A stretch of 64,000 nucleotides of DNA, from assembly GCF_025751555.1 (NCBI RefSeq), contig NZ_JAOWLB010000015.1, positions 1-64,000 on the forward strand, given 5' to 3'. Origin of the DNA: Ruegeria aquimaris (GTDB lineage: Bacteria > Pseudomonadota > Alphaproteobacteria > Rhodobacterales > Rhodobacteraceae). This document shows, in pieces, positions 37,503 to 45,085 of the stretch (position 1 is the first letter of the stretch; each line of letters begins with the position of its first letter). The notes under the pieces are model-generated. The model was not told the DNA's origin. It saw nothing but the letters and a program-made list of their open reading frames with translations, and did not search any database. Position numbers and translations under genes: made by a program.

Positions 37503-38672
37503 ATGCCGGTCAAGAACAGGTTTGCCGAATTGCAGAATCAGATCGCCGAATGGCGGCGCGATATCCATGCGCATCCCGAGATAAGGTTCGAGGAACACCG
37601 CACCAGTGCGCTGGTGGCCGATCAGTTGCGCGCCTTTGGCTGTGATGCCGTGGAGACCGGGGTCGGACAGACCGGGGTTGTGGGTGTCATCCATGGCCGG
37701 GAAAACGGCTCGGGCCGGGTGATGGCCTTTCGCGCTGATATGGATGCGCTGCCGATCATAGAGGCGACCGGGCTGCCGCATGCCTCGACCCATGCGGGCA
37801 AGATGCATGCCTGCGGTCATGACGGCCATACCGCGATGCTGCTGGGGGCGGCGCAATACCTGGCCGAGACCCGCAATTTCGACGGTACCGTGGTGCTGCT
37901 GTTCCAGCCCGCCGAAGAGGGCGGCGGTGGCGCCAAGGCGATGCTGGCCGATGGGGTGATGGACCGCTACGGCGTGAACGAGGTCTATGGCCTGCACAAC
38001 TGGCCGGGCCTGCCGGTGGGCCAGTTCGGCTTACGCGAAGGGCCGATGATGGGGGCCGTGGATTTCTTTGAAATCAAGGTTCAGGGCCGGGGTGGGCATG
38101 GGGCCATGCCGCATCTGACCGCCGATGCCACGCTGGCTGCCGCGCAGCTGACCGTGGCCCTGCAACAAGTGGTGGCGCGCAATGTCGATCCGATGAAACC
38201 GGCGGTCCTGTCGGTGTGTTCGCTGCGCACCGACAGCAACGCCCATAACGTGATCGCCGACAGCGCCATGATCAAGGGAACCGTGCGCTACCTGCACCCC
38301 GAAGTGCAGGCGCTGATCCGCGCCCGCATGACCGAGGTAACCCGTGCCACCGCAGAGGCACATGGCGCAACGGCCGAGCTGAACTATATGCAGCTGGTGC
38401 CGGTCACCAGCAACCCGGCCCCCGGTGCGGCCCATGCCGCCGAAGCGGCGCGGGCGGTGACCGGCCAGCCCCCGATCGACATCGACCCGGTGATGGGCGG
38501 CGAGGATTTCGCCGACATGCTGGCCGAGCGCCCTGGCGCCTTTATCTTTCTGGGCAATGGCGACAGCGCCGATCTGCACCATCCCGCCTATGAATTCAAC
38601 GACGCGGCCATTCCCGCCGGGTGCAGCTGGTTCGCCACGCTGGCCGAGCAGCGAATGCCGCTTAACCCCTGA
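37503..38672 (+). CDS. M20D amidohydrolase (hippurate hydrolase-like), copy 3
   Basis: 389 residues. It carries HACGHDGH, QPAEEGGGG, LHNWPGLPVG, VMGGEDFADML and LHHPAYEF, so the binuclear metal site is intact. It is the most divergent of the four in the lid domain (DPMKPAVLSVCSLRTDSNAHNVI), which usually shapes substrate choice. GAGGACAGGCG precedes the ATG, 13 nt after copy 2. Confidence 0.93.
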   Translation: MPVKNRFAELQNQIAEWRRDIHAHPEIRFEEHRTSALVADQLRAFGCDAVETGVGQTGVVGVIHGRENGSGRVMAFRADMDALPIIEATGLPHASTHAGKMHACGHDGHTAMLLGAAQYLAETRNFDGTVVLLFQPAEEGGGGAKAMLADGVMDRYGVNEVYGLHNWPGLPVGQFGLREGPMMGAVDFFEIKVQGRGGHGAMPHLTADATLAAAQLTVALQQVVARNVDPMKPAVLSVCSLRTDSNAHNVIADSAMIKGTVRYLHPEVQALIRARMTEVTRATAEAHGATAELNYMQLVPVTSNPAPGAAHAAEAARAVTGQPPIDIDPVMGGEDFADMLAERPGAFIFLGNGDSADLHHPAYEFNDAAIPAGCSWFATLAEQRMPLNP

Positions 38673-38693
38673 TGTGACGCAAGAGGAAACATT

Positions 38694-39857
38694 ATGCCCG
38701 TCAAGAATCGCTTTGCAGAATTGCAATCCGAGATCACCGAATGGCGCCGGGATATCCATGAAAACCCGGAAATCCTGTTCGAAACCCACCGGACAAGCGC
38801 GCTGGTAGCCGAAAAGCTGCAAGAGTTCGGCTGTGACGAGGTGGTGACCGGCATCGGCCGCACCGGCGTGGTCGGGGTGATCAAGGGCAAGAGCGACAGC
38901 AAGGGCAAGGTGATCGGGCTGCGCGCCGATATGGACGCGCTGCCGATCCATGAGCAGACCGGGCTCGAATATGCCTCGAAGACGCCGAATGCCATGCATG
39001 CCTGTGGCCATGACGGCCATACCGCTATGCTCTTGGGCGCGGCCAAGTATCTGGCCGAGACCCGCAATTTCGACGGTACCGTGGTGGTGATCTTTCAGCC
39101 CGCCGAAGAGGGCGGCGGCGGTGGCCGCGAGATGTGCGAGGATGGCATGATGGACCGCTGGAACATCCAGGAGGTCTACGGCATGCACAACTGGCCCGGC
39201 GCGCCCGTGGGCAGTTTCGCAATCCGTCCCGGCGCGTTTTTTGCCGCCACCGACCAGTTCGACATCACCTTCGAAGGGCGTGGCGGCCATGCGGCCAAGC
39301 CGCATGAGACGGTCGATACCACGGTGATGACCGCGCAGGCGGTGCTGGCGCTGCAAACCATCGCCAGCCGCAACGCCGACCCGATCGACCAGGTGGTAGT
39401 CTCGGTCACCTCGTTCGAAACCTCGTCCAAGGCGTTCAACGTGATCCCGCAGCGGGTGCAGATCAAGGGCACCGTGCGCACCATGTCCAAGGGGATGCGC
39501 GACCTGGCCGAAAAGCGCATTCACGAGATCTGTTCGGGCATCGCGGCCACCTTCGGTGGCTCTGCCGATATACGCTATATCCGGGGTTATCCGGTGATGG
39601 TGAACTCGGACGAGCAGACCGAGTTCGCCGCCAAGGTGGCGCGCGACGTCTCGGGGGGCTGCGAGGAGGCGGCACTGGTCATGGGGGGCGAGGATTTCGC
39701 CTATATGCTCGAAGAGCGCCCGGGGGCCTATATCCTGGTCGGCAATGGCGACACGGCGATGGTGCATCACCCCGAATACAACTTCAACGACGAGGCCATT
39801 CCGGCGGGATGCAGCTGGTGGGCCGGGATCGTCGAACAGCGGATGCCGGCGGCCTGA
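38694..39857 (+). CDS. M20D amidohydrolase (hippurate hydrolase-like), copy 4
   Basis: 387 residues with intact HACGHDGH, QPAEEGGGG, MHNWPGAPVG, VMGGEDFAYML and VHHPEYNF. The lid sequence VTSFETSSKAFNVIPQRV is close to copy 2, suggesting that those two share the most recent duplication or have exchanged sequence by gene conversion. AGAGGAAAC lies upstream of the ATG. It ends the operon, followed by a hairpin. Confidence 0.93.
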   Translation: MPVKNRFAELQSEITEWRRDIHENPEILFETHRTSALVAEKLQEFGCDEVVTGIGRTGVVGVIKGKSDSKGKVIGLRADMDALPIHEQTGLEYASKTPNAMHACGHDGHTAMLLGAAKYLAETRNFDGTVVVIFQPAEEGGGGGREMCEDGMMDRWNIQEVYGMHNWPGAPVGSFAIRPGAFFAATDQFDITFEGRGGHAAKPHETVDTTVMTAQAVLALQTIASRNADPIDQVVVSVTSFETSSKAFNVIPQRVQIKGTVRTMSKGMRDLAEKRIHEICSGIAATFGGSADIRYIRGYPVMVNSDEQTEFAAKVARDVSGGCEEAALVMGGEDFAYMLEERPGAYILVGNGDTAMVHHPEYNFNDEAIPAGCSWWAGIVEQRMPAA

Positions 39858-39867
39858 GGAAGAGGAG

Positions 39868-39887
39868 GAGGGGGCGTCTGCCCCCTC
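39868..39887 (+). terminator. GC-rich hairpin after the M20D array
   Basis: GAGGGGGC, loop GTCT and GCCCCCTC form a perfect 8-bp stem 11 nt after the stop codon of copy 4. It is followed by TTGGCCTTTGAGGCC, itself a small palindrome (GGCCTTTGAGGCC). The intergenic repeat box lies 26 nt further on. Confidence 0.65.
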
Positions 39888-39913
39888 TTGGCCTTTGAGG
39901 CCAATTCACCCCT

Positions 39914-39941
39914 GAGAGTACTTGTGACCAGAAAGAAGCGG
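39914..39941 (+). repeat. Intergenic repeat box, copy 2
   Basis: GAGAGTACTTGTG then ACCAGAAAGAAGCGG, with the same hairpin-then-box order as copy 1 at 11318-11390. It lies between the convergent ends of the M20D operon and the glycosyltransferase gene. Confidence 0.6.
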
Positions 39942-39944
39942 CAA

Positions 39945-40988
39945 TCAACCCAGTGACCAGAGGTGCTGGTAGACCGCTTCGATTCCTGCGGCCTCGCGCG
40001 CGGCGCTGAAACTCTCGACCGCGATCTCACGGGCGGCAAGGGCGGCGGCACCGTGGACATCCTCGTCAACCAGCAGGGCGCGGGCGGCCTCGGCCCCCTG
40101 GGCCGCGTTTTCCAGCGGTACCACGCGCCCGGTGCGGCCCTGGGCCGAGAACTCGCGAAAGAAGCCGGTATCCGAGCCGACAAAGGGTACGCCCGAGGCC
40201 ATCGCCTCGAGCGGGACCATGCCGTAACCCTCGTATCGCGGCAGTTGCACCACCAGCGACAGGGCGCGCATCAGGTTGGGCAGGCGGTCGGGCGCAACCT
40301 CGTCGATGAAACGGATGCGGTCGATCATGCCGGCGCGCTGCACCTTGTCCTTGAGGGTCAGGGCGAATTTCTGGTGTTCCTTGGTGGCGCGGCCCACCAC
40401 CAGCGCCACCGCGCCCGGCATCTCGGGCAAAAGGTGCAGCATCGCCTCGACAAACAGGTCGGTGCCCTTTTCCGGGCGCACCCGCCCGATGGTGGCGATG
40501 CCGAAGTCGCCGCCATAGCCCTGCGCCGCCCAGGCGGCGGGGCGGTCGGGGGCGGGGGTGAAGCGGTCGGTATCGACGCCATGCGGCACCACCGCGCGCA
40601 CATGCGGGACAAAGCTTGCAGCCGCGTCCGAGGTGGCCACCACCGCGTCCATGCGGCTGATCAGCCAGCGCGGAAAGGCCGAATGCCGCCGGATCGCGGC
40701 CGAGGTAAAGACGATGCGGATCGGCAGGCGCAGCACGTCACGCGCCCAGAGCGCGGTCTGCATCTCGGGGTTGCGGCGCACGTGCCAGATGGCAAAGGGC
40801 TTGCCCGACGGTGGCGTGCGTGAGAGCGCGCGGGCGGCGCGTGCGCTGATCGGTGTGGGGCAGCCGGGCAGGGCGTGGCCCACCAGCGCCAGATCGTGGG
40901 TCGTGACCTGCTGGCGGATCACATTTGCCGCCGTGGCCGAGACGCCGGTGAAGTTGCGGTTGAAATTGGTGACGAAGAGATCGGGCAT
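39945..40988 (-). CDS. Glycosyltransferase family 4 (LPS core type)
   Basis: 347 residues from the ATG at 40988, sharing one base with the kdtA stop codon (TGATG). A longer open frame extends upstream but lies entirely within kdtA. GT-B fold with the donor-binding C-terminal half: IGRVRPEKGTDLFVEAM near residue 172, LPRYEGYGMVPLEAMASGVPFVGS near residue 265 (the EX7E motif). GT4 enzymes retain sugar configuration; coupling to kdtA points to transfer of a sugar, perhaps mannose, to the Kdo-lipid A core at the inner membrane. Confidence 0.92.
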   Translation of the reverse strand: MPDLFVTNFNRNFTGVSATAANVIRQQVTTHDLALVGHALPGCPTPISARAARALSRTPPSGKPFAIWHVRRNPEMQTALWARDVLRLPIRIVFTSAAIRRHSAFPRWLISRMDAVVATSDAAASFVPHVRAVVPHGVDTDRFTPAPDRPAAWAAQGYGGDFGIATIGRVRPEKGTDLFVEAMLHLLPEMPGAVALVVGRATKEHQKFALTLKDKVQRAGMIDRIRFIDEVAPDRLPNLMRALSLVVQLPRYEGYGMVPLEAMASGVPFVGSDTGFFREFSAQGRTGRVVPLENAAQGAEAARALLVDEDVHGAAALAAREIAVESFSAAREAAGIEAVYQHLWSLG

Positions 40989-42286
40989 CAATCCAGCTCC
41001 AGCCGGGTTGTCAGGGTGTCGATGACACCCTCCAGCGCGGTTTCCTGTGCGGCGACCAGCGCGCGGGCCTGGGTGCGGGCGGTGCCGAATGCCGCCTTGT
41101 CGTCCAGCCAGTGGCGGACGGCGCGGGCCAGGGGCGTGGCGCCCGTCACCTCGACGGCGCCGCCACTGGCGATCAGAGGCTGATAGGTTTCGGCAAAGTT
41201 GAAATAGCCCGGCCCGGTGATCACCGCCGCGCCCGCCTGGGCCGGTTCGAACGGGTTGTGGCCACCGATCTCGCGCAGCGAGCCGCCGAGGAAAACCAGC
41301 GGGCAAAGCGCGTACCAGGTGCCGGTCTCGCCCAGCGTGTCGGCCAGATATACCTGTGTCGTGGGGGTGATCCGCTCGCCGCTGCTGCGGCGGGCGGAGG
41401 TGAGCCCGGCACCTGTTATCAGTGCCGACACCTCGGTTCCCCGCTCGGGGTGTCTCGGGATCAGCAAGAGCAACAGGTCGGGATGGTCGGCCAGCAATTG
41501 GCGATGGGCTTCCAGCACCACCTCTTCCTCGCCCGGATGGGTGGAACTGGCGACCCAGACCGGGCGGGGGCCGATGGCGGCGCGCATCTCTGTCAGCAGG
41601 GGGGCATCGACCGGCAGCGGTCCGGCCATTGCCTTGAGGTTGGTGCCGGGCGTGACCCGCGCCGGGTCGGCGCCCATGGCAATCAGGTTGTCGGCGGTCT
41701 GCTGGTTCTGGGTCAGGAACAGGCGAAAGCGGTCCAGCAGAAAACGCGCGGTATCCGGGAAGCGTTGCCAGCCGCGTACCGATTTTTCCGACAGGCGGGC
41801 ATTCAAGAGGGCAAGCGGCACGCCTGCTCGGGCACCTTCGACGATCATGCGCGGCCAAAGCTCGCTTTCGACGAACACCGCCGCGTCCGGGCGCCAGTGG
41901 CGATAGAAGCGCGCCACCGGGCCCGGCCCGTCGAGCGGCGCGAACTGGTGGCGGCAGCGCGGCGGCATCCGCCGCGCGATCAGATCGGCCGAGGTGGGCG
42001 TGCCCGAGGTGATCAGGAATTCGAGGTTTGGCATCCGCTCGCCCATGCGGGTGATCAGGCGCAGCACTGACAGGCTTTCACCCACACTGGCGGCATGGAA
42101 CCACACAAGTCGCCCGGCGGGGCGCGGTTGGCTGGCATGGCCCAGCCGCTCGTGTTGCCTTTCCAGCGGCACATCGGCGCGGCTCAGCTTCTTGCGGACC
42201 GCGCGCCATGCAAACGGAACCAGCACCGAGGATGCCGCGCGATACAGGTGATAGAGCGGGGTCGGCGACAGGCCGGGGCCGGACAT
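40988..42286 (-). CDS. kdtA: 3-deoxy-D-manno-octulosonic acid transferase (Kdo transferase)
   Basis: 432 residues (waaA family). Adds Kdo to lipid A precursor on the cytoplasmic face of the inner membrane. The N-terminal hydrophobic segment (YHLYRAASSVLVPFAW) anchors it, the catalytic Glu is in VWFHAASVGES near residue 68, and VESELWPRMI, FLGGSLREIGGHNPFEPA and NFAETYQPL are typical. Gap of 2 nt from moaA upstream and 1-base overlap with the glycosyltransferase. Confidence 0.96.
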   Translation of the reverse strand: MSGPGLSPTPLYHLYRAASSVLVPFAWRAVRKKLSRADVPLERQHERLGHASQPRPAGRLVWFHAASVGESLSVLRLITRMGERMPNLEFLITSGTPTSADLIARRMPPRCRHQFAPLDGPGPVARFYRHWRPDAAVFVESELWPRMIVEGARAGVPLALLNARLSEKSVRGWQRFPDTARFLLDRFRLFLTQNQQTADNLIAMGADPARVTPGTNLKAMAGPLPVDAPLLTEMRAAIGPRPVWVASSTHPGEEEVVLEAHRQLLADHPDLLLLLIPRHPERGTEVSALITGAGLTSARRSSGERITPTTQVYLADTLGETGTWYALCPLVFLGGSLREIGGHNPFEPAQAGAAVITGPGYFNFAETYQPLIASGGAVEVTGATPLARAVRHWLDDKAAFGTARTQARALVAAQETALEGVIDTLTTRLELD

Positions 42287-42288
42287 GC

Positions 42289-43296
42289 TCAGCCGCCCGT
42301 GTGGCTCATATGCCGCGACATCCTGCCATCGACCTGCTGGCGGGAATAGTCGAAATCATGGCCCTTGGGTTTCAGCCCGATGGCGGCGCGGATCGCCTGT
42401 TCCAGCGGTTCCTCGCTGCCCGGGTGATCGCGTAGCGGCTTGCGCAGGTCGGCCATATCCTCTTGCCCGAGGCACATGTAGAGCTCGCCGGTGCAGGTCA
42501 GCCGCACCCGGTTGCAGCTTTCGCAGAAATTATGGCTGAGCGGGGTGATGAAGCCGATCTTTTGCCCGGTCTCTTCCAGCCGCACATAGCGGGCGGGGCC
42601 GCCGCTGCGTTCGGCCAGATCGGTGACCTGATAGTGTTTCTCGTACTCGGCGCGCACGTCCTTGAGCGACCAGTACTGGTCCAGCCGGTTCTCGTTGCCG
42701 ATATCGCCCATCGGCATGACCTCGATCCAGGTCAGGTCCATGTCGCGCTCGGCGCACCATTCGGTGATGCGCGGCAGTTCTTCCTCGTTGAAGCCCTTGA
42801 GCGCCACCGCGTTGATCTTGATCCTGAGGCCCGCGCGCTGGGCCGCGTCGATGCCGCGCAGCACTTGCGGCAGGCGGCCCCAGCGGGTGATATCGGCGAA
42901 TTTCTGATCGTCCAGCGTATCAAGCGAGACATTCACCCGGCGCACGCCCGCGGCATAAAGCTGATCGGCAAAGCGCTCCAGCTGCGAACCATTGGTGGTC
43001 AGTGTCAGCTCTTTCAGCGCGCCGCTGTCCAGATGCCGGGTCATGCCGTTGAAAAAGGTCATGATATCGCGGCGCACCAGCGGCTCGCCACCGGTGATGC
43101 GCAGCTTCTCCACCCCCATGCGGACAAAGGTCGAGCACATGCGGTCCAGTTCTTCCAGCGTCAGCAGATCTTTCTTGGGCAGAAAGGTCATGTTTTCCGA
43201 CATGCAATAGACGCAGCGGAAATCGCAGCGGTCCGTGACGGAGACACGCAGATAAGTGATGGCGCGCGCGAATGGGTCGATCAGTGGAGCTGTCAT
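42289..43296 (-). CDS. moaA: GTP 3',8-cyclase (molybdenum cofactor biosynthesis protein A)
   Basis: 335 residues from the ATG at 43296; upstream in-frame codons to 43332 lack support. Radical-SAM enzyme that starts Moco synthesis by cyclising GTP. The first [4Fe-4S] motif is CDFRCVYC near residue 27. The second is the C-terminal set [19 protein letters not shown] near residue 265. The chain ends in the functionally required Gly-Gly (MSHTGG). Moco is needed by the molybdenum hydroxylase at 15-17.7 kb. It heads the unit moaA-kdtA-glycosyltransferase, an unrelated functional mix. Confidence 0.96.
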   Translation of the reverse strand: MTAPLIDPFARAITYLRVSVTDRCDFRCVYCMSENMTFLPKKDLLTLEELDRMCSTFVRMGVEKLRITGGEPLVRRDIMTFFNGMTRHLDSGALKELTLTTNGSQLERFADQLYAAGVRRVNVSLDTLDDQKFADITRWGRLPQVLRGIDAAQRAGLRIKINAVALKGFNEEELPRITEWCAERDMDLTWIEVMPMGDIGNENRLDQYWSLKDVRAEYEKHYQVTDLAERSGGPARYVRLEETGQKIGFITPLSHNFCESCNRVRLTCTGELYMCLGQEDMADLRKPLRDHPGSEEPLEQAIRAAIGLKPKGHDFDYSRQQVDGRMSRHMSHTGG

Positions 43297-43388
43297 GGCC
43301 ACATAGGTAAAGCGGCGCACCGCCTGCGGCAAGTGTCCTTATGGGTTAGGGCTGGCGAGTCACCTGTGCCAAGGACTAGGGTAGCGGT

Positions 43389-43841
43389 ATGAGATACGTT
43401 CTGCTGATTTCCCTGATCCTTGTGGCCGGTTGCGACCGGGTCCGCTCGACCACCGACAAGCTGCTCAACCGGTCCGAACCGGTCGCACAGACCGAAGTAC
43501 CGGCAACCGAGGCATCCGAAACCGAAGCGCCGGAAGAACCCGAGGCGGTCGCCGAGCCGGTTCAGGAGGCGGCCGATATTCAGCCCGGTTGGGTCGGCGC
43601 AAGGCAGACCATCGCGGGGTTGGGCGATCCCACGATTCCGGGGCGGTGGCTGGAGACATCTCTGGTCAGTCAGGAACGCAACGGGCGCGTGGTGGTGCGC
43701 AAGACTGGGGCGACGGCCCATGTCACGCTGATCCCGGTCGCGGGTGATCCGGGGGCGGGCAGCCGGTTGTCGCTGGAGGCGATGCGCGCGCTCCTGGCGC
43801 CGATCGACGAGTTGGTCGAACTCGACGTCTATTCCAACTGA
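43389..43841 (+). CDS. Small lipoprotein of unknown function
   Basis: 150 residues. A lipobox LILVAGC gives a lipidated Cys at residue 15 after a short hydrophobic leader. An acidic Glu/Pro/Ala-rich linker (TEVPATEASETEAPEEPEA type, about residues 35-62) then leads to a compact C-terminal domain (GWVGARQTIAGLGDPTIPGRW onward). No family recognised. The gene diverges from moaA and its stop overlaps the convergent AlkD-like gene by 13 nt. Confidence 0.82.
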   Translation: MRYVLLISLILVAGCDRVRSTTDKLLNRSEPVAQTEVPATEASETEAPEEPEAVAEPVQEAADIQPGWVGARQTIAGLGDPTIPGRWLETSLVSQERNGRVVVRKTGATAHVTLIPVAGDPGAGSRLSLEAMRALLAPIDELVELDVYSN

Positions 43842-44515
43842 CCGTTCAGGTATTTGCCCGCTTCCTTGCGGGCAAAGGCTTTCATCGCCGGGCCATGTTC
43901 GGCGAGAAAGGCGCGCACCGCTTCGGGGTCATGTTTGGAATGGTCGCGCAGCCACCAGGCGACGACCTTTTGCATGAACCAGTCGCGGTCGGGCACATAG
44001 CTTGCCGCCCAGCCCAGGATGCGGTCGCGTGCGGCGGTATCGGCGGGTTTGGGATTGCTCATCTTGGCCCAGGGCAGGGTGGCCACCAGCGCCGCGCGCC
44101 GGGTCCAAATGTGATCCGACCGGGTCCAGTCTTCGACCTCGTCAAGGCGGGACGGGTCGGCCACCAGGCGTTTCTGCATCGCCATCGCGGCGTGATCTGC
44201 CACCGCCCATGCGTCGAAATCGGGCAGCCAGGAGGTGAGCAGTGCCCAGACCTCGGCATCCGGCCTGATCCGCGCCTGAGTCAGGAGTTTTGCCGCGGCC
44301 AGGCGGGCCTCGTGAATGTCGGTCTGCCAGAGCGCGTCGGCCAGGGCGACACGTTCCGGCACGTCGAGATCCTGCCGCCAGGCTTTGGTCAGGTCGTTCA
44401 GCACGGGGTTCGAGACCCCCAGATACCGGCGCGGAACCTTGTGATAGGCGGCCATTTCGGTGGCACGCTCCGGGTCGGCATGGGCGCCGATCTGGTCCAG
44501 ATAGTGTGCGAGCAT
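43829..44515 (-). CDS. DNA alkylation repair protein (AlkD-like HEAT-repeat fold)
   Basis: 228 residues from the ATG at 44515, AAAGGA upstream. All-helical with repeats such as ALADALWQTDIHEARLAAAKLL and WTRSDHIWTRRAALVATLPW, matching the DNA alkylation repair family. AlkD-type enzymes excise N3- and N7-alkylated purines. The last blocks (DRDWFMQKVVAWWLRDHSKHDP) fit the conserved Trp-rich DNA-binding face. Last of the glmU-glmS-PNPOx-like unit, 23 nt after the upstream stop. Confidence 0.85.
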   Translation of the reverse strand: MLAHYLDQIGAHADPERATEMAAYHKVPRRYLGVSNPVLNDLTKAWRQDLDVPERVALADALWQTDIHEARLAAAKLLTQARIRPDAEVWALLTSWLPDFDAWAVADHAAMAMQKRLVADPSRLDEVEDWTRSDHIWTRRAALVATLPWAKMSNPKPADTAARDRILGWAASYVPDRDWFMQKVVAWWLRDHSKHDPEAVRAFLAEHGPAMKAFARKEAGKYLNGQLE

Positions 44516-44538
44516 CAGGGTGTCCTTTGGTGCCGGTC

Positions 44539-45081
44539 TCAGACCGGTACGCCGGTGGGTTTGCCGTCGATGGTCGTCTGGTTCTTTTCGACCCAATAGG
44601 CGCGGATGTCGTCATCCGATTTGGCATCGACCCATTTCTGCATCGTGTCGCGCTCGGATCTATACTCCATGAACGGTACGGCATAGCCGCAGGAGGTCTG
44701 CACCAGATCGACCGAGACATCGAAGACCTGGCGCGCGCTGCGGTGGGCGGGGAAGAGCGGGGCAAGGCTGTCCCAGCCCGGATCGCCGACATGCAGGGTG
44801 CGTGCGGTTCCATAGCAGCGCAGGATCAAGGGCCGTGTGGTGAAGGAACACCACATCAGGGTCATCCGGTTGTTTTCCAGCAGATGCCCGGCGGTTTCAT
44901 TCCCGCTGCCGGTGATGTTCATCCAGACGATGCGATTGGGGCCGAGCACCCGCAGCGAATCCATCCCCTTGGGCGAGATGTTGACGCGCCCCTCGGGACC
45001 GGCCGAACCGGTAAAGAACATGTGCTGCTCTTCGATGAACTTGCGGTGTGTATCGTCTATCTGCGGAAACTGCTTGGCCAT
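44539..45081 (-). CDS. Pyridoxamine 5'-phosphate oxidase-like flavin-binding protein
   Basis: 180 residues with the split-barrel pattern of PNPOx-like proteins: FFTGSAGPEGRVNISPKGMDSLRVLGPNRIVWMNITGSG in outline (residues 22-60), then NETAGHLLENNRMTLMWCSF. These proteins bind FMN or F420-like cofactors and reduce unknown substrates; it is not the PdxH vitamin B6 enzyme. It follows glmS by 4 nt and precedes the AlkD-like gene. Confidence 0.85.
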   Translation of the reverse strand: MAKQFPQIDDTHRKFIEEQHMFFTGSAGPEGRVNISPKGMDSLRVLGPNRIVWMNITGSGNETAGHLLENNRMTLMWCSFTTRPLILRCYGTARTLHVGDPGWDSLAPLFPAHRSARQVFDVSVDLVQTSCGYAVPFMEYRSERDTMQKWVDAKSDDDIRAYWVEKNQTTIDGKPTGVPV

Positions 45082-45085
45082 GGGA

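Larger units (their letters stand above)
35131..39857 (+). repeat. Tandem array of four paralogous M20D amidohydrolase genes
   Basis: Four consecutive genes of 387-389 codons share start (MPxKNR), core (HACGHDGHTAMLLGAA, YLAETRNFDGT) and end (AIPxGCSW), with gaps of only 28, 13 and 21 nt. The nucleotide sequence is also nearly identical over the metal-binding core in all copies (around 35439, 36639, 37809 and 39009). Confidence 0.9.

Noticed and set aside
35131-39857. Assembly duplication as the cause of four M20D copies
   Set aside because: The copies differ in lid domains, active-site flanks and spacers throughout, so they are genuine paralogues.
40989-41858. Upstream extension of the glycosyltransferase frame
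   Set aside because: It runs entirely inside kdtA in another frame; the TGATG junction gives a natural start.
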